A stretch of DNA of 64,000 bases from Silene conica (Eukaryota > Streptophyta > Magnoliopsida > Caryophyllales > Caryophyllaceae): assembly GCA_029255685.2 (NCBI GenBank), contig CM055319.2, positions 11,704,747-11,768,746 on the forward strand, written 5' to 3'. The first letter of the stretch is position 1, and each line of letters begins with the position of its first letter. Made by a program: the position numbers and the translations under genes. Shown one piece after another: positions 38,101 through 50,300 of the stretch. A model generated the notes under the pieces. It was not told where the DNA came from and made no database searches. It was given only the letters and a program-made list of their open reading frames with translations.

Positions 38101-39011
38101 TGTTATTGTATTCATTATAATTGTTATTGTAATACATAATATCTGTTATTGTATTCATTATAACTGTTATTGTAATTCATCATAACTGTTATTGTATTCA
38201 TTATAACTGTTATTGTATTCATCATAACTGTTATTGTATTCATTATAGCTGTTATTGTATTCATTATAACTGTTATTGTATTCATCATAGGTGTTATTGT
38301 ATTCATTATAGCTGTTATTGTATTCATTATAACTGTTATTGTATTCATCATAGCTCTTATTGTATTCATTATAACTGTTATTGTATTCATCATAACTGTT
38401 ATTGTATTCATTATAACTGTTATTGTATTCATTATAGCTGTTATTGTATTCATCATAACTGTTATTGTATTCATTATAGCTGTTATTGTATTCATTATAG
38501 CTGTTATTGTATTCATCATAACTGTTATTGTATTCATTATAACTGTTATTGTATTCATTATAACTGTTATTGTATTCATCATAACTGTTATTGTATTCAT
38601 TATAGCTGTTATTGTATTCATTATAACTGTTATTGTATTCATCATAGCTGTTATTGTATTCATTATAGCTGTTATTGTATTCATTATAACTGTTATTGTA
38701 TTCATCATAACTGTTATTGTATTCATTATAACTGTTATTGTATTCATCATAACTGTTATTGTATTCATTATAGCTGTTATTGTATTCATTATAGCTGTTA
38801 TTGAAATCAAGAGTTATTTTAAGCTCAATACGTAATTCATAATTGCAGTCAATATAAACTCAATAGTGAGTTATTTTAAGCTCTCATATAGTTATTGTAT
38901 CATGAAATCATGAAATCATTATAAACTAGACAAATTGATACCTGAAATCGTCAATGTTTGATCGTCATTAAGCTGATTAAGATGATCGTCATTAAGTTCG
39001 TCTGAATTCAT
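35128..39011 (-). CDS. FAR1/MULE transposase, 813 aa, intact copy
   Basis: Cuts and joins the ends of the Mutator-like element. Exons: 39011-38942, 37815-36077 and 35760-35128 (total 2,442 nt, in frame). Residues about 85-200 form a FAR1 DNA-binding zinc domain, ending VIDQFYEGHNHRLCP. The MULE core follows: D322 in TFDPTYGTNKYH, D384 in ILTDQDPAIK, C405/H408 in RHRYCMWH, and E495 in TTQRSESQNSYFKRF as probable third acidic residue. Exon 3 has a SWIM zinc finger (C615, C617, C627, H629) and a terminal zinc-knuckle-like CX2CX5HX4C (C777-C791), then an acidic tail. Both introns are packed with the 21-bp repeat. Compared with R it has Ala for Pro in KYHMAFTPF and Glu for Lys in TDLEPVEF. Start is the first ATG of exon 1. 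Confidence 0.88.
35775..36050 (+). repeat. 21-bp repeat array in transposase intron 2 (L)
   Basis: About 13 units in the same + orientation as the rest of L, therefore antisense to the transposase. The intron is 316 nt and has the same length in L and R. Confidence 0.95.
37846..38812 (+). repeat. 21-bp repeat array in transposase intron 1 (L)
   Basis: About 45 units, mostly alternating CATTATAAC, CATTATAGC and CATCATAAC variants. The L intron is exactly 42 bp, two units, longer than in R. Confidence 0.95.
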
Positions 39012-39159
39012 GATCGCAAATCCTGAAGATTACGAAAACAATACATAAATTGTCGTACAATTTGTTATTTGAAGCAAATAATTCAGCTATTCAAGTATTA
39101 AAATAACAAAATCGTAAGAATTATTACCGAAAAATTAGGGTTCTGCAAGTTTTTCGTCT

Positions 39160-39262
39160 GATTTTTCAGAATTGATGAAGAATTGATGAAGAATTGATGA
39201 AGAATTGATGAATTTGATGAAGAATTGATGAATTGATGAAGAATTGATGAAGAATTTTGATG
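39160..39262 (-). repeat. 12-bp tandem repeat in the transposase leader (L)
   Basis: Repeats of GAAGAATTGATG upstream of the transposase start, present also in R at 42028-42130. Confidence 0.8.
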
Positions 39263-39410
39263 AAGAATTATACGATTTTCTGAGGTTTTGTGATGATTTT
39301 TTTGGGTTTTTGAAGGAGAGAGAAAGTTAGGGAAAACAGAGTTTGTTAGAAATTTGTTGAAGAATTATGAATTTTACGCGCGTCTTAGAAATTTGGGTTT
39401 AGGTCAATTG

Positions 39411-39418
39411 TATTTATA
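39411..39418 (-). promoter_or_regulatory. TATA box of the transposase gene (L)
   Basis: TATAAATA on the minus strand about 50 bp inside the element end, 400 bp before the first ATG. Confidence 0.6.
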
Positions 39419-39462
39419 CGCGGGGGTAACTCACGGAATATGGCGAACTCACCGGAACTCGC

Positions 39463-39576
<114 letters not shown>

Positions 39577-40609
39577 AGGATCTATTGAGTCTAGGGTCTT
39601 ATGGTGAATCCGTCCTACCATTTCTAGTCATCCGATCATCTCAATCCTATGGCTGAGATTTAATCTCATATATTAATTTTTATTTTACTACTATATAAAC
39701 ATCATTGTTGCCTAATTTTTCTCATAATTCATAAAAACTTTCTCTCTCTTCTTTCTCTATCCTCAAATTTTCCCCTGGACATCCACTTGCTTTTAATCAT
39801 CATGCTGATCATCGATTTCTGGTAAATTCATCCTAATCATCTTCAATTTTTCTGTTAACTTTCTTCGATCTCTTTTATTTTTTTTAATTTGATTACTCGG
39901 TAGTGACAAATACTCGGTATTCACATTTTGATTTAATTTTCAATTTGATTTCTAGGTTTTCGTCATTTTCAATTTATAATTTAGTAACCTGCAAAATTCT
40001 TCAAGAAGAAGAAGACGATCGAGTATAAAGGAACGAAGAAGAAGACGATCGAGTATTTCGCACTTAAGAGTGTTGACAAGTCTCATAAGAACAAAATTCT
40101 TCAAGAAGTATGTTTCCTTTTCAAATTCATGTCGTTTACTCCTAACAAATCTTATCTTGATCAATCATTTTATTTTATGTGCACTTGATTTCCTAATCAA
40201 CTCTTCTAGATTTAGGATATTTTCCAAATTAATCTTCAATTAATATACGGACTATATTAACACAAACTATGTTTTTAAGACTAAACTTGCTACTACTATG
40301 TCGCTGAAGTTGTGAATTGCTCAAACCACTGTCAACAGCGCCAAATCACTGAAACCTCTTACATCAAGTCGTCAACTATTTAGGATAAAAATAATATGTC
40401 CATTAATTTCATCCCTACGATGTTAGTATAAGCTGTTACAATAGCGTTTTAATCTTGTTACGATAACGGTTTAAGTTATGACGATGTTAGTATAAGCTGT
40501 TACATTAGCTAAATCAGCCCATTTTTGACATGCATCGTCTGTTTCTGAATATGGCATCCTTCTTGTTTATTAGTATTTAACAGACCATGTATGTTATAAT
40601 AACACACGT

Positions 40610-41080
40610 GTGTCATTATAACATACATATTACACTATTGTAACATGTATTTTATAGCTACTATAACATTTTACTGATTCTCATATTAAGACTTCATATG
40701 TGTGTTATTATAACATACACATGTGTGTTATTATAACATACATGGTACATTACTGTAACATGTGTTATACAGTTATTTATAACAGTTTCCTGAGCATCAT
40801 GCTAAGATAATGGATTAATTGTGTTATTATAACATACATATTAGACTACTGTAACATGTATTTTACAGCTACTATAACATTTTACTGATTCTCATATTAA
40901 GACTTCATATGTGTGTTATTATAACATACACATGTGTGTTATTATAACATACATGGTACATTACTGTAACATGTGTTATACAGTTATTTATAACAGTTTC
41001 CTGAGCATCATGCTAAGATAATGGATTGTGTTATTATAACATACATATTAGACTACTGTAACATGTATTATATAGTTATT
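40610..41080. repeat. Tandem repeat of about 210 bp inside element vi
   Basis: About 2.3 copies starting GTGTTATTATAACATACATA at 40610 (with one variant base), 40821 and 41028, spaced 211 and 207 bp. Each unit carries several palindromic GTTATTATAACAT motifs. The TGTTATT wording recalls the 21-bp repeat of L and R. Confidence 0.85.
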
Positions 41081-41347
41081 AAAACATTTTTCCTGATTCG
41101 AATATTAAGATTTCAAAATTGACAAGTTCAATTACTTTATCACGTGTCTTTACAGTAATGTAACAACCATATAATATTGGACATTTTAGAATAGACCTGA
41201 TGCAACTCAAACCCGTGTATCTGGAATTCTAGGCAATGATTTTTCTTGGGGATAATAAATTAGGATTGGTGAAGACTTGTATAACTGCAAATATTTAAGT
41301 TTATGCATTAGGCGATCCTTAATATATTTTTCTTTGGCTTATTCTAA

Positions 41348-41420
41348 AGGCTATTAGCTCAAAAGGGAGAGCATTGTGCAAATTTTGTACAAAGGTATGG
41401 GTTCGAATCCCATATAGCCT
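41348..41420 (+). tRNA. tRNA-like sequence or tRNA pseudogene
   Basis: The 73-nt sequence folds with a 7-bp acceptor stem (AGGCTAT/ATAGCCT), a D arm (GCTC...GAGC) and a perfect T arm (ATGGG TTCGAAT CCCAT) containing the B box GGTTCGAATCC. The anticodon arm is 19 nt instead of 17 and its loop lacks the usual U33, so the anticodon cannot be read. It is probably a decayed tRNA or the head of a tRNA-derived SINE. Confidence 0.5.
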
Positions 41421-41719
41421 TGTTAATTTAAGAATCTGGGGTTTAGAATTTGTTGAAACGAGATATGTAGTAAAAAAATTTGATAAATAAAAACAATAAT
41501 ACACGGGATTGCAAAATTAAAGACGTGCAGGTCATGATCGGAGTCGGCTATGCAGCAGTGACGTGCATGGAGCGAGTTACAGTAAAACTCATGTTAATAT
41601 GTTGCCATAAGTCCATAAATTAATATATGAGATTAAATCTCAGCCATAGGATTGAGATGATCGGATGACTAGAAATGGTAGGACGGATTCACCATAAGAC
41701 CCTAGACTCAATAGATCCT

Positions 41720-41827
<108 letters not shown>

Positions 41828-41871
41828 GCGAGTTCCGGTGAGTTCGCCATATTCCGTGAGTTACCCCCGCG

Positions 41872-41879
41872 TATAAATA
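41872..41879 (+). promoter_or_regulatory. TATA box of the transposase gene (R)
   Basis: TATAAATA 48 bp inside the element end and about 400 bp before the first ATG. Confidence 0.6.
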
Positions 41880-42477
41880 CAATTGACCTAAACCCAAATT
41901 TCTAAGACGCGAGTAAAATTCATAATTCTTCAACAAATTTCTAACAAACTCTGTTTTCCCTAACTTTCTCTCTCCTTCAAAAACCCAAAAAAATCATCAC
42001 AAAACCTCAGAAAATCGTATAATTCTTCATCAAAATTCTTCATCAATTCTTCATCAATTCATCAATTCTTCATCAAATTCATCAATTCTTCATCAATTCT
42101 TCATCAATTCTTCATCAATTCTGAAAAATCAGACGAAAAACTTGCAGAACCCTAATTTTTCGGTAATAATTCTTACGATTTTGTTATTTTAATACTTGAA
42201 TAGCTGAATTATTTGCTTCAAATAACAAATTGTACGACAATTTATGTATTGTTTTCGTAATCTTCAGGATTTGCGATCATGAATTCAGACGAACTTAATG
42301 ACGATCATCTTAATCAGCTTAATGACGATCAAACATTGACGATTTCAGGTATCAATTTGTCTAGTTTATAATGATTTCATGATTTCATGATACAATAACT
42401 ATATGAGAGCTTAAAATAACTCACTATTGAGTTTATATTGACTGCAATTATGAATTACGTATTGAGCTTAAAATAAC

Positions 42478-43405
42478 TCTTGATTTCAATAACAGCTATA
42501 ATGAATACAATAACAGCTATAATGAATACAATAACAGTTATGATGAATACAATAACAGTTATAATGAATACAATAACAGTTATGATGAATACAATAACAG
42601 TTATAATGAATACAATAACAGCTATAATGAATACAATAACAGCTATGATGAATACAATAACAGTTATAATGAATACAATAACAGCTATAATGAATACAAT
42701 AACAGTTATGATGAATACAATAACAGTTATAATGAATACAATAACAGTTATAATGAATACAATAACAGTTATGATGAATACAATAACAGCTATAATGAAT
42801 ACAATAACAGCTATAATGAATACAATAACAGTTATGATGAATACAATAACAGCTATAATGAATACAATAACAGTTATAATGAATACAATAACAGTTATGA
42901 TGAATACAATAACAGTTATAATGAATACAATAAGAGCTATGATGAATACAATAACAGTTATAATGAATACAATAACAGCTATAATGAATACAATAACACC
43001 TATGATGAATACAATAACAGTTATAATGAATACAATAACAGCTATAATGAATACAATAACAGTTATGATGAATACAATAACAGTTATAATGAATACAATA
43101 ACAGTTATGATGAATTACAATAACAGTTATAATGAATACAATAACAGATATTATGTATTACAATAACAATTATAATGAATACAATAACAGTTATGATGAA
43201 TACAATAACAGTTATAATGAATACAATAACAGTTATAATGAATACAATAACAGTTATAATGAATACAATAACAGTTATAATGAATACAATAACAGTTATA
43301 ATGAATACAATAACAGCTACAATGAATACAATAACAGTTATGATGAATACAACAACAGTTATAATGAATACAATAACAGGTACAGAAACTTACAATAACT
43401 GCACA
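42478..43405 (-). repeat. 21-bp repeat array in transposase intron 1 (R)
   Basis: About 43 units, two fewer than in L. On + it reads AATACAATAACAGTTATAATG-type units (core ATGAATACAATAACA). Confidence 0.95.
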
Positions 43406-45204
43406 TAGTAACTTATTTCAATATGTTTGTAGGTATTGAAATAAATAATACCAATGAAACAACTTTCTCTACACCCACATTTGCATCAGAAACAGGGGAT
43501 AATACTGTCCATAATCTTGGAATGAGATACACTCCAGGTGGTAGTGAGGAGTGGAGTAGGATGGTAGAAAATGGTTTCAAGCCTGCATTGGGGCTAATGT
43601 TTGTAAAACTTGAGGAGGCAATCGAGTTTTACAATTTATATGCTGTGGCCTGTGGTTTCATACCGAGAAAGTACACACAAACCAGATTCCGTGATGGCTT
43701 GATAGACAAAAAATCTATGGTCTGTAACAGACATGGTTTCAAAGAGAATCGCAAAAAGTTTCTGCCGATTGTTGAAACTGAAAACGCAGAAGGGAATAAG
43801 AAGAGAAAAAGGTCTGTAGAAGCAAAAAAAACGAAACTGACAAGATTTGGTTGCAAGGCAAAAATACGGTTTGCTGCTGTATTTAATGATAACATGCAGA
43901 TAAGAGGGTATGTCATTGATCAGTTTTACGAAGGTCACAATCACAGACTTTGTCCACTCAAAGAAAGGGAATTTCAGACAAATTTAAGAACACTTAACCT
44001 TTACATTAAGCAAACAATTGTTAACAATTGTAAACTCAACATTGGTGCTACAAAGACATTTAGAATGATGGGGGAACAATCAAATGGGTATGCAAACATT
44101 GGTGCAACTCTGACGGATTTCAAGAACTTCAAAAGAAATATTAAATGTTTCATAGGTGACAAAGATGCTGACATGATTCTCGCCTATTTAAAGGGGCTCG
44201 CTGAAACTTCTGAAAATTTTTACTATGCTTATGAAGTTGATAAGGATGAATGTTTGGCTAAAATATTTTGGGCAGACGGGCAGGCAAGGACAAATTATTC
44301 CATGTTCGGGGACACCATCACATTTGACCCTACTTATGGCACTAACAAGTATCATATGCCCTTCACGCCATTCACCGGTGTTGATAACCACAAAAAATCA
44401 GTAACCTTTGCTGCTGCACTTGTCGATCATGAGAACGATAAGTCTTTCACTTGGGTGTTTAAGAAGTTCCTCGATTGTATGGGAATGAAAGAACCTCAGT
44501 GCATTCTTACCGATCAAGATCCAGCGATTAAACTCGGGGTGAATTCCGTATTCAAGAAAGCGAGACATCGCTACTGCATGTGGCATATAATGTCAAAATT
44601 AACTGATAAAGTTGAATCACAAATTTGTAAGGAAACAGACTTTGTTGAGAGAATATGTTCAGTTGTTTGGGACACTGACTTGAAACCAGTAGAGTTTGAA
44701 GAAAAATGGGTTCAAGTGATCAGTGACTTTGAATTACATGATAACACTTGGTTGACATACATGTATGGCAAAAGACACAAATGGATACCTGCTTACTTTC
44801 GGGATTTGCCTTTAGGTTGCCTTTTGAAAACAACACAAAGATCGGAGAGTCAAAACAGTTACTTCAAAAGATTCGAGAGCATAAATGGCACACTTGTTGA
44901 ATTTTGGTTGCGCTTTCAAAGTGCAATGGAACAACAACGCTATAATCAGAAATGTCTTGATGCAGCAAGTGACACCACATTGCCTCAAGTTTCATCTAAG
45001 ACTATGATCGAGAAACATGCCTCCAAAATCTACACACACGCTGTTTTCTATGAATTCCAAGAACAATTGCAGGCGGCTCTCTGTTCTTGTGCAGTTAGAG
45101 GATTTTCTGAGCAAGGAAACATTCACAATATAGATGTTGAAGATGCCTACAAGAATCGTAGAATATTTCAGGTTATTTCGTTTTACAAAAGATAGAATAA
45201 CTGA

Positions 45205-45478
45205 ATTTATGAATACAATAACAGCTATTATGAATACAATAACAGCTATTTATGAATACAATAACAGCTATTATGAATACAATAATAGCTATTATGAATA
45301 CAATAATATGAATACAATAACAGCTATTATGAATACAATAACAGCTATTATGAATACAATAACAGCTATTATGAATACAATAATAACTATTATGAATACA
45401 ATAATAGCTATTATGAATACAATAATAGATATTATGAATACAATAACAGTTATAATGCAATACAATAATAACTATACT
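45205..45478 (-). repeat. 21-bp repeat array in transposase intron 2 (R)
   Basis: About 13 units, same as L. It stays open in the frame of exon 3 but out of frame with exon 2, so intron retention would end the protein within a few codons. Confidence 0.95.
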
Positions 45479-46289
45479 GTTGTGCAGGTTGTTCACAATA
45501 CCGAAACAAAAGAAACAACATGTACATGCAAGATGTTTGAGAGGAAAGGAATCCTTTGTAAACACATAATATGGGTACTATCAGGTAAAGGATTGACTAG
45601 CATACCGGAGAAGTACATCGCAAGTAGATGGATGAAGAAATCATATAGAAAGCCTTTGTTTGGACTGGATGGAAAGTTATTACAAGATTATGATCCAACT
45701 GACTTAAGAAAGCTGGAATTATCAAGAGTATGGTCTGAGTTTTATGCAACAATAAGTGCTCTAAAGTCAATGCCTCCAGACCATATAAAGGAACTAAGTG
45801 TGATGCTTTTACAATTTCGAGAGAAAAATTGTCCAACAAAAGAGAACTTGACAAAGGAACAAGAATTGGAGATGCTCTTAGGTTGTTCAGCAAAATCAAA
45901 CATTACTGTTCACCCACCAAAGATTGCAAAAAAACAAAGGAAGTGGCAAGAGAATGAAATCAAACAAGGAAAAGGCAATTGAAAAGGCAAGCAAACCAAA
46001 GAGTCTATGTAATAACTGCAAACAAATGGGAAACCATGACAAAAGAAACTGCCCAAATCCATTTGTTGAGCATGCACCTGAGGAAGAAGATGAAGAGGGA
46101 GATGAAATGGAGGATGAATAAGGCATCCAATAAACACATTTACAATAATCGTATCACAACTTTACAATAATACAAAAATTTCTCAGTATTTTGTCTTAGA
46201 TTACTATAGTTGAGAATCTATATTTCGTGTAAGAAACTTTAGAATAATTACTTACTAAAAATCGTGTTTTTGGAGTTCAACATATGCAA

Positions 46290-47280
46290 TTATGAATACA
46301 ATAACAGTTATTATGTATTACAATAACAATTATAATGAATACAATAACAGTTATAATGAATACAATAACAGCTATAATGAATACATATAACAGTTATAAT
46401 GAATACAATAACAGCTATTATGTATTACATATAACAGTTATAATGTATTACAATAACAGTTATAATGAATACAATAACAGCTATTATGTATTACAATAAC
46501 AGTTATAATGTATTACAATAACAGTTATAATGAATACAATAACAGCTATTATGTATTACATATAACAGTTATAATGTATTACAATAACAGTTATAATGAA
46601 TACAATAACAGCTATTATGTATTACAATAACAGTTATAATGTATTACAATAACAGTTATAATGAATACAATAACAGTTATAATGAATACAATAACAGTTA
46701 TAATGAATACAATAACAGTTATAATGAATACAATAACAGCTATTATGTATTACAATAACAGTTATAATGTATTACAATAACAGTTATAATGAATACAATA
46801 ACAGTTATAATGAATACAATAACAGTTATAATGAATACAATAACAGTTATAATGAATACAATAACAGTTATGATGAATTACAATAACAGTTATAATGAAT
46901 ACAATAACATCTATAATGAATAAAATAACATCTATAATGAATACAATAACATTTATAATGAATACAATAACAGCTATTATGAATACAATAACAGTTATAA
47001 TGAATACAATAACAGTTATAATGAATACAATAACAGTTATTATGAATACAATAACAGTTATAATGATTACAATAACAGTGTAAAATCCATTATAATAACT
47101 GTCTGAAAATCATTAGAATAACTGTATGAACCCATTGCAATAACTGTCTGAAAATCATTAAAAATAACTGCCTGAGACATTGCATATAACTGTCTGAACA
47201 AAAATTAAAATAACTATTTTGATGAATACAATAACTGTTTTGATGAATACAATAACTGTTTTGATGATTACAATAGCTGT
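46290..47280 (-). repeat. 21-bp repeat array between the two convergent genes (R)
   Basis: About 43 units plus spaced diverged copies at the protease side (47095-47280). About 62 bp longer than in L. Confidence 0.95.
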
Positions 47281-47362
47281 CACAAACTATAGCACTTCCT
47301 ACGCTTTACAAAAATACAATCCTTTCCCACAACAATTACAATTTCCAACATTTAAAAAGAGA

Positions 47363-50300
47363 TCATTTTTTTGGTTTAGCAAAACCTCTTAAAGCTACAC
47401 TTTTATACCTTTTCATAGAACTTTTCCTCTTGTTTACAAGATTCTTCTCCATTTTCAGTATGTTTTCCCTGAAATTCACCACTTCATCCAAAAGAGACGC
47501 TCTTGAGTAATTGGCATCTGACATCAACAAAATACACATCATCTCAATCCATAAAGCAGTCCTCTCCGTTTTCTTCTTAATTGATACCAATCCCTTCTCG
47601 TGCTTCCCTTCGTATGTGAGCATGTGAAACATGATATAGAATCCTGATTCGTGATTGTTCATAAGTTTTGTTTTCCATTCAAAATCAACATTAACAAATT
47701 TAAATGTGTTAACGGAAATCCCTTCTTTTGCTGTTTTCCTTGTATCCAGATAGTCGGAAAACAATTCAACCTAAAACATGCACAAAAAAATGCAAAATCA
47801 CAATTGTATCAAAAACACACACATTACAATAACTTAATTAACAAAAACTCATTTTTATCTATATAATAACCCATACAAAACTATACAATAACTACTAAAG
47901 AGAGTTTGAATTTAGAGAACATACTGCAATCTTTGCAAGTTTGAAGAAATCAGACTTTTCCCAATTTGCATGCAATGTATGGTCCAATACATCAACCGTC
48001 TTGTTTATGAAGTTAATGCAAACACAAAAGTAGTGCATGTCTAAGGACAACGGGATGAAGACAAGGTCCACGTCGATCGCAGAGTTTACAACATGTTCAG
48101 ATAAATAACAATTCCAAAACTCAAAGATCCTGTCTTTATCACTGTCATTTGGAGTTAGAACCCCATGAGTGGTTTCCAGCATGTCTTCAACAATTGCCTA
48201 TCACAAATAAAACTGAATTTTATACAACGGTTTTGTATTATGCAATTCAATAACCAACATAATACAATAACATGTATTATGTAATACAATAACAGCTACT
48301 ATGAATACAATAACAGCTATTATGAATACAATAACAGGTATTATGAATACAATAACAGGTATTATGAATACAATAACAGTTATTATGAATACAATAACAG
48401 TTATTATGAATACAATAACAGCTATTATGAATACAATAACAGTTATAATGAATACAATAACAGTTATAATGAATACAATAACAGCTATTATGAATACAAT
48501 AACAGCTATTATGAATACAATAACAGCTATTATGAATACAATAACAGCTATTATGTAAACTGACTTAATTGAAAAATGACATAGTTTTCAACACCGGTTT
48601 AATGAAAAAAAGCTAAAATATATAATAACTGCACAAAAGTAAAAACAACTAATACCATGTGTGCTGAACTAAGGAACATCATCGTTGGCGATTCTTTCTC
48701 TGTAACCTCCATGTAATTCAACACAATTGACCATGCTGTTATAACCCGTGTCTCAGTGTAATCATCAGGTTTTGTTGACATAACATCAGACCTATCCACA
48801 ATAGCAGCTCCAGAAGAAAACAAAAGCTCCCTGCAAAAAATAAGACACACAATCACTAATACCACAACGAGAAAAAGAACCCACAGTTGAAATGCAACAA
48901 AAGAGAAAAAGGACACATACTCATTTTTAAGTGTGTAATCGTCCAAGAAACAATAGTCAATAACTTGTTTCTTCAGACTTGGTAACCCAGTTGTCAATCT
49001 GTTATTAGTCTTCATAATTTTTGACACTACAACAATACTTTTGTCTGCCTTCCCACAATTTATTGAGCAGCCAAGACCATCAGAGTTTGCTCTTCTAGAA
49101 CCACCTCTGGATGATCTAATTATCCCAGCACTGAATGGCTCATTTTGCACAGTTTTTTTTGAACCTACCGGAGTTCCGTCATCAGCAACCAGTTTCTCAG
49201 CTAATATCCTAGCAACCTCCAGATCAGTGGCCTCAAATTTTTCGTTTTCCATCTCAGCTGACCTTCGTTTTTCAATCAACTTAGGGAGCAACTGTTCCTT
49301 TGTCTTTGTAAATTCCTCAACCAAAGGCAACAACCTCTCTCTTTCTTTGTTGATATCAGCTAACACTAGGATAGCAGCAATTTCAGCTCTGTAAATAATT
49401 CTTTTTAGTGGATCATGCAACTCTGATGTAAACAACTCCCCGTTGTAAAACATCATATGCATCATGACAAAAACACCACAATCTAAGTTTTGAGGTCCTT
49501 CTAATTTCCATGGAAAATCCACATTTACAAGTTTGAAATTAGAGACCTCGCTGCCTCGTTCATGCCCTTCCTTTACCAGAAATCTACCAAATATTTCAAC
49601 CTGGTTAATTTTAAAAACAAAGTCAGTCATGCTCAAGTAAAAAAATACAATAACAGCTATTATACATTACAATAATTAACATTATAAAAAATACAAAATA
49701 ACCACAAAAAGGTATAACTTTAAGAAAACATAATATAAAGGTACGTACAATAGATTTGGTAGCCACCAACCAGATACTATCTTCAAAATCATCGTATACC
49801 CGATTGTCAAGATAGTTGATACTCTTCTCCACAAAATTTAAAGCAACGCAGAAAAAATGGTCTCCAAAATGAACAGGGAGAAAAACCTGACATTATAAAA
49901 AATAGAGATGTCGGTAAAAATATTAATGAAGAATTTTGAAAAACATAAAAATACATCTAATAAGCCAATAAAAACACATACCCAATCAGCTCTGATGTCA
50001 AGGGAGCCTTCGCTATTCTCAATGACATTTTCCCAAGTATTAAAAATTTCTTGTCTGTACATATCTTTCTCATTATCAGCAGCATTGATGAACTTGAATA
50101 AAGAGTCCTATGAAAAATTTAAAATAATTATTATTCCCATTATGCAATACAATAACAGGAATTATGCATTACAATAATTAACATTATGCATTACAATAAC
50201 AGCTATTATGAATACAATAACAGCTACTATGAATACAATAACAGTTATTATGAATACAATAACAGTTATTATGAATACAATAACAGCTATTATGAATACA

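Larger units (their letters stand above)
42279..46121 (+). pseudogene. FAR1/MULE transposase, copy R, frameshifted near the C terminus
   Basis: Exons 42279-42348, 43433-45171 and 45488-46121, matching L. The FAR1, MULE and SWIM parts are open and nearly identical to L. In exon 3 an A run after GATTGC has 7 A instead of 6 (about 45927-45933). The shifted frame ends at 45982, replacing the last 60 or so residues with a short basic tail and losing the zinc knuckle and acidic end. R keeps Pro in KYHMPFTPF, the residue I expect in this family. The catalytic core is whole, so a shortened protein of about 765 residues may still have activity. Introns 1 and 2 carry 21-bp repeats. Confidence 0.8.

Noticed and set aside
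38124..38810. 228-codon open frame of repeated Met-Asn-Thr-Ile-Thr units
   Set aside because: Same 21-bp periodicity, inside transposase intron 1. The first and second exons splice over it in frame.
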